Source of the DNA: JADKCL01 sp046050405
GTDB lineage: Bacteria > Bacteroidota > Bacteroidia > J057 > JADKCL01
Length of the DNA: 12,461 nucleotides
Assembly (NCBI GenBank): GCA_046050405.1
Contig: JBJOPY010000219.1
Location: 1-12,461 of the forward strand
Direction of reading: 5' to 3'
Below are positions 6,937 through 12,461 of this stretch, piece by piece. The translations under genes and the position numbers were made by a program. How positions within the stretch are numbered: the first letter of the stretch is position 1; the number at the start of each line of letters is the position of its first letter. The notes below the pieces were generated by a model that saw only the letters and a list, made by a program, of their open reading frames with translations, did no database searches and was not told where the DNA came from.

Positions 6937-7494
6937 CTAGAGGATGCGCTCGTACAGGAGCATGTCCCTGAAGCGACCCTTTACCATTTCCAGTTCGGCG
7001 ATCATTCCCACGGCCTGCAGCCCGCACTTCTCCAGCACGCGCTGAGAGGCGAGGTTCTGGCTGTCACAGGCGGCAAAGAGGGTGTGGATTCCAGGCATTT
7101 CCTTTGCCAGCTCGATCATCCCCATGGCGGCTTCGGTGGCATATCCCATTCCCCAAAAAGCAGGATTGAAGGTGTACCCGATCGTCGCCATCCCCTTCCT
7201 GGGCTCTCCCAGCCGCAGCCCGCATCCACCGATCAGCCTTCCGTCCTGCTTCAGACAGACGGCAAGTTCGAGTCTGCGGGGATGCTTCCCTGCCAGTTGA
7301 TCCATCGCCTTCCGGACGAAGGCCTTGGTCTGGATGGCGGAATTGGGGCCCCATGATTCGAACCTCAGGGCTTCCGCATTGGAATTGTACACGTGGACGG
7401 CCTCCCAGTCGTCCAGCCGGTATTCCCGGAGCACCAATCTATCCGTATGACGTTCCAATGGTTGAATCCTCTGAAAACAGTGCCTTGATGCCAT
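6937..7494 (-). CDS. GNAT-family N-acetyltransferase (RimJ/RimL-like)
   Basis: Predicted cytoplasmic acetyl-CoA-dependent acetyltransferase of the Acetyltransf_3 type. It opens with the usual TDRLVLREYRLDDWEAV strand-helix, continues with GGCGLRL and GYTFNPAFWGMGYATEA, where the acetyl-CoA pyrophosphate-binding loop is the FWGMGYATEA stretch, and ends with NLASQRVLEKCGL, the conserved C-terminal motif where Asn and the S-x-RVLEK.GF-type helix sit. About 185 residues, normal for the family. I chose ATG at 7494 with GGAAGGAG just upstream; TTG at 7497 is possible but would touch the Shine-Dalgarno. It is convergent with the transporter operon and divergent from the lipoprotein operon. Substrate may be a ribosomal protein N-terminus, an amino acid or an antibiotic; the sequence does not tell. 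Confidence 0.9.
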   Translation of the reverse strand: MASRHCFQRIQPLERHTDRLVLREYRLDDWEAVHVYNSNAEALRFESWGPNSAIQTKAFVRKAMDQLAGKHPRRLELAVCLKQDGRLIGGCGLRLGEPRKGMATIGYTFNPAFWGMGYATEAAMGMIELAKEMPGIHTLFAACDSQNLASQRVLEKCGLQAVGMIAELEMVKGRFRDMLLYERIL

Positions 7495-7511
7495 CAACTC
7501 CTTCCGTCCGG

Positions 7512-7541
7512 TAAATATACGGGCCAGTCACATTCCGCACA
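7512..7541 (-). promoter_or_regulatory. Candidate promoter for the GNAT gene
   Basis: On the minus strand TGTG (7541-7538), an 18-base spacer and TATATTTA (7519-7512) resemble the Bacteroidota TTTG / TAnnTTTG promoter, placed 18 bases upstream of the ATG at 7494. The -7 box differs from consensus only in its last base. Leader would be very short. Confidence 0.38.
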
Positions 7542-7680
7542 GCACAGCCCCTGAACGACATCCATCCTCATCCAGCCTTGCCTGCGGAATTTGACCTACA
7601 CGCATGGGAAGGAAAGGCACTGCTTTTCGGCAAGCTTTTCCTAACTTGCACGCGCATCAACGCCCTCGGCACCACGACGC

Positions 7681-8406
7681 ATGCGCAAGTATTGCAAGAC
7701 CATTGTAGGCATTTCGATCCTGGCCATCGTGCTGGGGACCTCTTCCTGCTTCGATATCCTCGAAGAATACCACTTCAACCCGGATGGCTCGGGAAGCAGC
7801 AGGATGATCGCCGACGTTTCTCAGATGATGGATCTCGTGTCCGCGTTTGGCTCTGCCCTGGATTCTGCCGAAGGTGGAGATGACGAGACCCTGAAAGAAA
7901 TGTTCGACGAAAGCACAACCCTCGCCCTGCTCAAGAATATCCCCGGGATCACCAATGTCCGGAACCTGAACAGCAAGGAGGAGAAGCAGGTGGGATACTC
8001 CTTTGACTTCCAGGACATGGATGCCCTCAATAAGGCTCTCGTGGCCAGGGGCTCCAACATGGGCCTGGGCGCAGCAATGGGCATGAATACGGACGGGGAA
8101 GGGGAGGCGACAAGGGAGAACCGATTCGCGCTGGACGGGAAGAAACTCAGCCGGAAGCTGGACATGAAGATGGATCCTGCGAAATCTGGCGACGAGGAGG
8201 GCGCGCAGTATGCCGGAATGGCCATGATGATGTTCCAGGAGGCGAAGTACCGTACCGAATACACCTTCGACCGCGCTGTCAAGCGGGTGAAGGGCAACGA
8301 GGCGGCACTGATCGGGGCGGACGGGAAGTCCGTCACCTTGGAGCACAATTTCAAGGACCTGCTCGAAGGGAAGGCCACCATGAACCTGGATATCCGTCTC
8401 CAATAG
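7681..8406 (+). CDS. Lipoprotein of unknown function
   Basis: A 241-residue protein with a lipoprotein signal: basic MRKYCK, hydrophobic core to residue 19, then TSSC with Cys23 as the acylation site. The mature start, FDILEEYHFNPDGSGS, is an acidic then Asp-Gly-Ser-Gly pattern that recurs in Bacteroidota lipoproteins described only as hypothetical. The rest alternates short polar and hydrophobic strands (for example VGYSFDFQDMDALNKAL and AKYRTEYTFDRAVKRV), suggesting a beta-rich domain binding or scaffolding something in the cell envelope. Methionine is frequent around 131-136 (GLGAAMGMN) and 180-186 (GMAMMMFQ). Only 14 bases separate it from the TPR lipoprotein, so the two form an operon. 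I do not recognise a function; an LppM-like envelope role is only a loose guess. Confidence 0.82.
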   Translation: MRKYCKTIVGISILAIVLGTSSCFDILEEYHFNPDGSGSSRMIADVSQMMDLVSAFGSALDSAEGGDDETLKEMFDESTTLALLKNIPGITNVRNLNSKEEKQVGYSFDFQDMDALNKALVARGSNMGLGAAMGMNTDGEGEATRENRFALDGKKLSRKLDMKMDPAKSGDEEGAQYAGMAMMMFQEAKYRTEYTFDRAVKRVKGNEAALIGADGKSVTLEHNFKDLLEGKATMNLDIRLQ

Positions 8407-8420
8407 ACATTTGGAAAGAG

Positions 8421-9359
8421 ATGAAGCGATTGCTCTCAATGGTGTGGATCCTCGGCACGCTCGGTGCCTGCTCAGGCCAGGACAAGGTCGCCAGCGCGTT
8501 CACCCTGCTCCAAGAGCAGAAGTGGGAGGAGGCAGCGGGTGCCTTTCGGGACATCGTGAAGGCCGATCCCTCCAATGCGGTGACCCAGAATGGCCTCGGG
8601 CAGGCAGAAATGCAGCTGGGAAAGTTTGACGATGGCCTTGCCGCCCTCACCAAGGCAATTGACTTGGCCACCCAGGCAGACGCCGTCCAGGATACGCTGG
8701 GTTCCTACTACAGCGACCGTGGCTTCGCATATTACATCCAGGGGCAATTCGAGGCTGCCAAGGCCGATTACCATCAGGCGGCGGAATATGGCTACAAGCT
8801 CGGCGAAACCTATGCCTACATCGGGGTGATCGTCGGTGAGATGGGCGATGACCTGAAGGCATTGGCCTATCTGGACAAGGCTGTCAAGGCCGACCCGGAA
8901 TGTCATTTTGCGTGGTCTAACCGCGGCTATTACCATTCCAAGCTTGGAGACAACCGGTTCGCAATCTTTGACTTCAGCAAGGCGATACAGCTGATGCCCG
9001 ATGACAAGATGAGCTTCCTGAACCGTGGCTACACCTACATCGGGATGGACGACTATGAAAGTGCGCTGCGGGATATCGAGACGGCCCTGAAGTTCGACCC
9101 GGACTATCTCGAGGCGATTGCATACAAGGGCATTGCCCTCACCAATACCGGGAAATCCCCGGAGGCGGTGGAGTGGCTGACGCGTGCCATCGGGATGCAA
9201 CCCGACAATCCTGCATTCTACTACTATCGCGGTGTCGCCTACCTCAATTTCGGGGAAATCGACGCCGGCTGCAAGGACTTGGCAATGGCAAAGGAGGGCG
9301 GCCACTATGAGGGCGAGGAGATGCGGGAGACCTACTGCAACGGCGTTCCCCGGAATTAA
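8421..9359 (+). CDS. TPR-repeat lipoprotein
   Basis: A 312-residue envelope protein: signal MKRLLSMVWILGTLGAC with lipobox LGAC and acylated Cys17, then about eight tetratricopeptide repeats (roughly 22-50, 52-84, 95-124, 129-159, 163-193, 197-227, 231-261, 265-293). Typical TPR residues are clear in WSNRGYYHSKLGDNRFAIFD, FLNRGYTYIGMDDYESALRD and YRGVAYLNFGEIDAGCKDL. The end DAGCKDLAMAKEGG...TYC with Cys284 and Cys306 is a recurring C-terminal feature of Bacteroidota TPR proteins and could form a disulfide. TPR domains bind peptides or partner proteins, so a scaffold role is likely, perhaps for the lipoprotein encoded 14 bases upstream. GGAAAGAG lies just before the ATG. No enzyme domain is present. 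Confidence 0.9.
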   Translation: MKRLLSMVWILGTLGACSGQDKVASAFTLLQEQKWEEAAGAFRDIVKADPSNAVTQNGLGQAEMQLGKFDDGLAALTKAIDLATQADAVQDTLGSYYSDRGFAYYIQGQFEAAKADYHQAAEYGYKLGETYAYIGVIVGEMGDDLKALAYLDKAVKADPECHFAWSNRGYYHSKLGDNRFAIFDFSKAIQLMPDDKMSFLNRGYTYIGMDDYESALRDIETALKFDPDYLEAIAYKGIALTNTGKSPEAVEWLTRAIGMQPDNPAFYYYRGVAYLNFGEIDAGCKDLAMAKEGGHYEGEEMRETYCNGVPRN

Positions 9360-9565
9360 GACATCGGATCCCGGCACGGCCAGCGCCCCCGGCCACAGAA
9401 GGGATGCTGTCACCTTCCATTCCTGGATTTCCCTGGGTTCCGCAGCCGTCGGCACGAAACGTGATTTTGGCGGCCTTGCACCTTTGCGCTGAATCCCTCA
9501 AATTTAGCCCCACGTTTCGGCAGGGCGGTTTCCAGGCGCGGCCAGTCCATTAAATCTGAGTAGGA

Positions 9566-10471
9566 ATGGGTTTCAGGCAGACATTCAAAGGGATTTTCCA
9601 GTTCAGTGACCAGGCTGCCCTTGAACGGGCGATGGCGGAAAACCAATCCGAGGCAAGCGGGGCTGACGCGATGGGACTCCAGGACGGTTTCAGGAGCGAG
9701 GGGGTGATGCTCCTGAACATCGATGCCGTCGCGAATCAGCAGGATTGGGAAGAGATGTCCGTAGCCGTGGCCACCCTTGCCATGCACGCCGCTCGCGGGT
9801 TCTTGTATGCTGTTGCCTTCGACAAGGATACCGGCCAGAAATCCCTGGTGGAGTACTACGAAGCCACCCATGGGCGTCGCAAACCCCATCCGGCCAATAC
9901 CAAGCGTGCCCCGCTGCTGGAGAGCGATTATTTCCCCCTCCGGGAAGGATCCACCTACTCCTACCAAGCCTCCGGAACTGCCTCCGGCATTCAGCTGAAG
10001 GTGCACCGATGGGAGGTCGATGGGCAGGAATATTTTTCGTTCCAGAGTCCCGGGACGGTCGGGCCGGATCATTGTGAAGCCCTAGACGGCACCTTCTTCT
10101 CCAAGGTCAAGTCGCAGGTGTTCACCGTCGATGCCCGAAACGAGCGGGAACTACAGGCTGTCGATCCTGGGCACCCGCGTTCCTTCGAGCTTGTCCATGA
10201 CAACCGCAGCCAACCTGGGGATGTACGCTTCGCGATTCGGAAGCGGGACAACCATTTCTCAGCCGCTACCACTGAACCCCGGGCCACCGTAGTGACACCC
10301 GCCGGCACCTTCCAGGACTGCCAGAAGGTGCGCACCGAGGTTTACCATGTCGAGGAGGAAAACATGACCACGGAGACATTCTACCAATACTTCGCCAAAG
10401 GGGTGGGGCTGGTGAAATATGAGAAAGGCGACTACTGGCTCGAATTGAAATCCTACGCTTTGGGGGAGTAG
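9566..10471 (+). CDS. Conserved-looking protein of unknown function
   Basis: A 301-residue protein without a signal peptide or membrane segment. Residues 1 to about 100 (KGIFQFSDQAALERAM, then VMLLNIDAV and LYAVAFDKDTG) look like a small alpha/beta domain that I cannot name. Residues about 118-295 read YFPLREGSTYSYQA, then TVVTPAGTFQDCQKVRTE and YQYFAKGVGLVKYE. That series (flat start with SxYxY, GTF.DC.KV, then Y.A.GVGLVK) is familiar from extracytoplasmic beta-rich proteins in many bacteria, which makes the absence of an export signal odd. The start at 9566 follows GAG...AGGA; a later ATG at 9632 would shorten the first domain. It is 206 bases downstream of the TPR lipoprotein gene with no hairpin of note between them, so co-transcription is unclear. 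It converges with the membrane protein gene. Confidence 0.8.
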   Translation: MGFRQTFKGIFQFSDQAALERAMAENQSEASGADAMGLQDGFRSEGVMLLNIDAVANQQDWEEMSVAVATLAMHAARGFLYAVAFDKDTGQKSLVEYYEATHGRRKPHPANTKRAPLLESDYFPLREGSTYSYQASGTASGIQLKVHRWEVDGQEYFSFQSPGTVGPDHCEALDGTFFSKVKSQVFTVDARNERELQAVDPGHPRSFELVHDNRSQPGDVRFAIRKRDNHFSAATTEPRATVVTPAGTFQDCQKVRTEVYHVEEENMTTETFYQYFAKGVGLVKYEKGDYWLELKSYALGE

Positions 10472-10484
10472 GAGCCTTCGCTCC
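10471..10484. terminator. Hairpin between convergent genes
   Basis: GGAGC (10471-10475) and GCTCC (10480-10484) form a perfect 5-bp stem with a CTTC loop, starting at the last base of the upstream stop codon and lying within the 34-base convergent gap. A tight stem with a four-base loop fits a shared terminator core, but there is no U-run on either side. Confidence 0.35.
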
Positions 10485-10505
10485 GCCTTCCGTTGGCGAT
10501 GGGGC

Positions 10506-11927
10506 TCAGCCCTGGCGCTGCTCATTGCGTGAGGCTTCCTTCGCCCTCTGGCCGGGATCAGTTCTCCGTTGACCCAAGAATCGAAGCAGGAGGACCAGGA
10601 AAGCGAGGGGGATCAGCCATGCGATGCGCGCCTGAAGCCTGGAATAGACATTCGCAAACGCCCCCGTCACGAAGGCATTCGCTACGTATCCTGACACCGC
10701 CAGCACGGTGAACCACATCGGTTCGGGCGCCAGGGTTTTCCGGTGCACGAATCCAATGCCGAGAAGGCCGATGAAGGAGAGGGCCATCGTCACCTGCAGG
10801 ATTCCTTTGTCGATCCTGAAGTCAAACGTGCGATTGAACTGGATTGCCGACGTGTAGGAAGGCAGCTTCCCGAGCATCCTCCGTTCGAGAAACTGGTAGG
10901 GAGCGCTGGATTCATTGTAAGGGGTGATTCCTTCTCCGACGGAAAGCGCCAGGAGCTGCGCCAGACCAGCCTCCGCGGACACCCCCAGGTACCGGAGGAG
11001 ATAGGCACGGCGACCAAAGAAGTCTGCCAACAGGGAATCGTATCCTGGCCGTGCGCCCTCCCAGTATCCCGTCTTCTTGAAGGGGGAGGCATCACTCCAG
11101 ATGAAGTCCGCCGCGCTCGACGGCAATGCATCCATGTAGGGGCACAGCGACCAATGCTGCTCCGCACAGGTCTCATGCAGGTAGTCCGCGAGCAGGCCTG
11201 TCTCTGACAACCGGGCCATCGTGAACACATGGGCCGACCGTGTCATCCGGACACCGAAGCCGTGGCTGTAGTTCACCCAGTAGAAGTTCAGGACTGCCAT
11301 GACCACGGGCACTGCGGCCCAGACAAGCCGCCCGGGAGGGAAGGGTGCCGCCCTCCTGCGCAGCCGCTGCACGAGGACGATGGTCCCCATGCCACCCACC
11401 AGCCCCCCCAACAGTGCCACATGGCTGTAATGGCTGAAACAGAACCCATACAGGGCGATCGCGACCATCCACCTCCCCAGCCAATTCATTTCCCGGTCAA
11501 ACAACAGGAGATAGAACCCCAGCACCACCAGTCCGGTGAAAACATCGGGCATCAGTTGGCTGGCATACCAGCCCGTGCCTGTCAGCCCTGTGACCACTGC
11601 CAGTGAGATTGCATACGCGAGGTGCCGGTTCGTTCCCGGCAGGACGACGGCCACGGTGCGGAACATGAGCCCGGCAAAGAGCAGTGCCTGTGCCACCAGG
11701 GGCAACCAAAGGTTTCCCCCGATGGCGGTGAAGCGGATGAACATCCCGTAACCGCTCGGGCGAGCCATCGGCACTTTCCCCTCAAATGCCGTCGCCAGAT
11801 AGGCTCCCGTATCGGAATAGACCAGTGGGAAGCCATTGTAAATGGCAGGCAGGCAGAGCAAGAGCACGCCTGGCACCAGCCAAAAGGCCGTGCGCAACCG
11901 CCGAGATGTAGGGGTGCCTTCGGACAA
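10506..11927 (-). CDS. Polytopic membrane protein, possible GT-C glycosyltransferase
   Basis: A 473-residue inner-membrane protein with about 9-11 hydrophobic helices. After the first helix comes YNGFPLVYSDTGAYL with Asp39, then MARPSGYGMFIR, WYASQLMPDVF (Asp128) and CFSHYSHV (His166, His169). An acidic residue in the first extracytoplasmic loop, followed by a bundle of helices, is the layout of lipid-sugar-dependent GT-C glycosyltransferases, and homologues of this shape exist in other bacteria as unassigned membrane proteins. A large loop (about 225-300) with CAEQHWSLCPYMDALPSS contains two cysteines and may be periplasmic. The conserved-looking C-terminal ARIAWLIPLAFLVLLL ends the last helix. 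The start is a TTG at 11927; no ATG exists until residue 54, so an alternative start is unlikely. Function is not established. Confidence 0.82.
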   Translation of the reverse strand: MSEGTPTSRRLRTAFWLVPGVLLLCLPAIYNGFPLVYSDTGAYLATAFEGKVPMARPSGYGMFIRFTAIGGNLWLPLVAQALLFAGLMFRTVAVVLPGTNRHLAYAISLAVVTGLTGTGWYASQLMPDVFTGLVVLGFYLLLFDREMNWLGRWMVAIALYGFCFSHYSHVALLGGLVGGMGTIVLVQRLRRRAAPFPPGRLVWAAVPVVMAVLNFYWVNYSHGFGVRMTRSAHVFTMARLSETGLLADYLHETCAEQHWSLCPYMDALPSSAADFIWSDASPFKKTGYWEGARPGYDSLLADFFGRRAYLLRYLGVSAEAGLAQLLALSVGEGITPYNESSAPYQFLERRMLGKLPSYTSAIQFNRTFDFRIDKGILQVTMALSFIGLLGIGFVHRKTLAPEPMWFTVLAVSGYVANAFVTGAFANVYSRLQARIAWLIPLAFLVLLLRFLGQRRTDPGQRAKEASRNEQRQG

Positions 11928-11973
11928 CCGTTCAATTGGCCGGCATTTGCCAGCCTCCCAAATAAACGAACAA

Positions 11974-11992
11974 ATCCTGGAAATCGCAGGAT
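11974..11992 (-). terminator. Rho-independent terminator of the small lipoprotein gene
   Basis: On the minus strand ATCCTG and CAGGAT form a 6-bp stem with a 7-base loop, followed at once by TTTGTTCGTTTATTTG, which is 11 T of 16. It lies about 38 bases after the stop of the 39-residue lipoprotein gene and before the membrane protein start. The same T-rich stretch contains TTTATTTG, which could be the -7 box for that next gene. Confidence 0.5.
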
Positions 11993-12029
11993 CCTCCTCG
12001 CACCTTGGGTTCCAGAGCCTTGATTGGGT

Positions 12030-12149
12030 TCATCCAAAACCGGTGGTTGTGGATGTCGCAGATTGCGTCTGTTGCGGGAATGCCGGTATTTTCTTGCAGC
12101 CTGCCGCCAACAGCAGCAAGCCGAGGATCGCCATCGCCCGTAGTTTCAT
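12030..12149 (-). CDS. Very small lipoprotein (39 residues)
   Basis: Short gene, ATG at 12149 to TGA at 12030. The peptide has a textbook type II signal: MKLR, hydrophobic AMAILGLLLLA, then lipobox LAAGC with Cys18 as the acylation site, followed by Lys-Lys. The mature part would be 22 residues, starting CKKIPAFPQQTQ and ending in a Ser/Thr-rich tail with TTTGFG. A complete signal peptide with a precise lipobox in an isolated 40-codon frame, framed by a promoter-like sequence and a terminator-like hairpin, argues for a real gene. No Shine-Dalgarno is evident. Comparison: entericidin- and colicin-lysis-type peptides are similarly small, but nothing here shows toxicity or release. Function unknown. 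Confidence 0.75.
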   Translation of the reverse strand: MKLRAMAILGLLLLAAGCKKIPAFPQQTQSATSTTTGFG

Positions 12150-12162
12150 GTCCAGGTTGTTA

Positions 12163-12192
12163 CAAGGTTACATTCACAACCGCCAGCCGCAA
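12163..12192 (-). promoter_or_regulatory. Candidate promoter for the small lipoprotein
   Basis: On the minus strand TTG (12192-12190), a 19-base spacer and TAACCTTG (12170-12163) match the Bacteroidota TTTG / TAnnTTTG pattern with one mismatch in the second box. It sits 14 bases before the ATG, giving a very short leader. The first box lies inside the hairpin of the upstream gene. Confidence 0.4.
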
Positions 12193-12199
12193 CCGGCGG
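12180..12199 (-). terminator. Hairpin after the right-edge gene
   Basis: On the minus strand CCGCCGG and CTGGCGG (one G-T pair) form a 7-bp stem with loop TTGCGG, 11 bases after the stop at 12211, followed by TTGTGAATGT. The GC-rich stem fits a terminator, though the T content after it is modest. Confidence 0.4.
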
Positions 12200-12210
12200 G
12201 AACAGCATTT

Positions 12211-12461
12211 TCACTTCACCTCGAAGGTAAAACTCTCGTGCTTGATCCAATCCAGATCCCTCTCCAGGGTGGTATCCATGTACTGCTCGAACAGGTGATA
12301 GTTGTTCAGATAGGTTCCATCGGGCTGGCGGTTCACCAGGAATAGGATATCGGTGAGGATTTCTCTTTCACAATCCGGGGAGATGTCCGGTTGGTCAAAG
12401 TTGTACTGGGGATCCGGGGGATCATAGAAGTTTGTAAGCAGGAATTTGCCCGCCGCCTTGC
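12211..12461 (-). CDS. C-terminal 82 residues of an unrecognised protein (enters from right edge)
   Basis: Open on the minus strand from the window edge to TGA at 12211. The visible part is acidic, soluble and rich in aromatic residues and proline: LLTNFYDPPDPQYNFDQ, then ISPDCEREILTDILFLVN, NNYHLFEQYMD and DLDWIKHESFTFEVK at the end. The mix of helix-like and strand-like stretches with a tight start of Asp-Pro turns suggests the end of a folded globular domain. No membrane segment or repeat is visible. I do not recognise the family. A hairpin terminator follows, so this gene ends the transcript arriving from the right. Confidence 0.8.
   Translation of the reverse strand, partial: KAAGKFLLTNFYDPPDPQYNFDQPDISPDCEREILTDILFLVNRQPDGTYLNNYHLFEQYMDTTLERDLDWIKHESFTFEVK

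Noticed and set aside
6839..6940. 33-codon frame starting 2 bases after the ABC permease stop
   Set aside because: It is the tail of an out-of-frame shadow of the permease, shows no signal or motif, and overlaps the end of the convergent GNAT gene.
8472..9455. 327-codon minus-strand open frame
   Set aside because: Antisense to the TPR lipoprotein, whose repeats and lipobox are unmistakable; the long shadow follows from GC-rich codon usage.
9845..9862. 18-base exact match to 2659-2676 (both encode LVEYYE)
   Set aside because: Unusual by chance, but flanking sequences are unrelated, both lie inside unrelated coding regions, and no repeat element is visible.

Overview
The window looks like a piece of a Bacteroidota chromosome with high GC. 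A Saprospiria-like lineage is the best guess by inference. The grounds are: a FAA1/FadD15-type acyl-CoA ligase and an M28 peptidase of the kind common in that phylum; several short lipoproteins with Bacteroidota-style lipoboxes; start sites where a Shine-Dalgarno is often weak or A-rich; and promoter-like boxes resembling the TTTG / TAnnTTTG consensus of that phylum. I see no transposase, integrase, CRISPR array, tRNA or rRNA, and base composition is fairly even, so this looks like ordinary chromosome rather than an island.

Layout, left to right. (1) Positions 1-414, minus strand: the N-terminal part of a secreted M28 peptidase that runs off the left edge. It is divergent from a long-chain acyl-CoA ligase (568-2355, plus), and the shared intergenic region holds an 8-bp perfect inverted repeat around a near-palindrome. 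(2) 2635-4990, plus: a polyamine module. One protein fuses a complete pyruvoyl-type S-adenosylmethionine decarboxylase (SpeD) to a complete spermidine synthase (SpeE), and its stop overlaps the start of an agmatinase-family ureohydrolase. Together they could convert agmatine and S-adenosylmethionine to spermidine. No conventional arginine decarboxylase is present. The speDE start site is preceded by a GC-rich 279-base leader ending in a hairpin that overlaps the Shine-Dalgarno. (3) 5131-6836, plus: a two-gene ABC-2 transporter (ATPase and six-helix permease, overlapping by 4 bases). (4) 6937-7494, minus: a GNAT acetyltransferase convergent with the transporter. (5) 7681-9359, plus: a two-gene lipoprotein operon (an unknown lipoprotein and a TPR lipoprotein), followed by a separate unknown gene (9566-10471).

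(6) 10506-12461, minus: a 473-residue polytopic membrane protein of possible GT-C type; a 39-residue lipoprotein gene that has its own promoter-like and terminator-like signals; and the last 82 residues of an unrecognised protein entering from the right edge.

The most interesting points are the bifunctional SpeD-SpeE fusion coupled to a ureohydrolase, the hairpin that may control its translation, the very small lipoprotein, and three conserved-looking but unassigned proteins (the 7681 lipoprotein, the 9566 protein and the 10506 membrane protein). I did not find a clearly novel multi-gene system.
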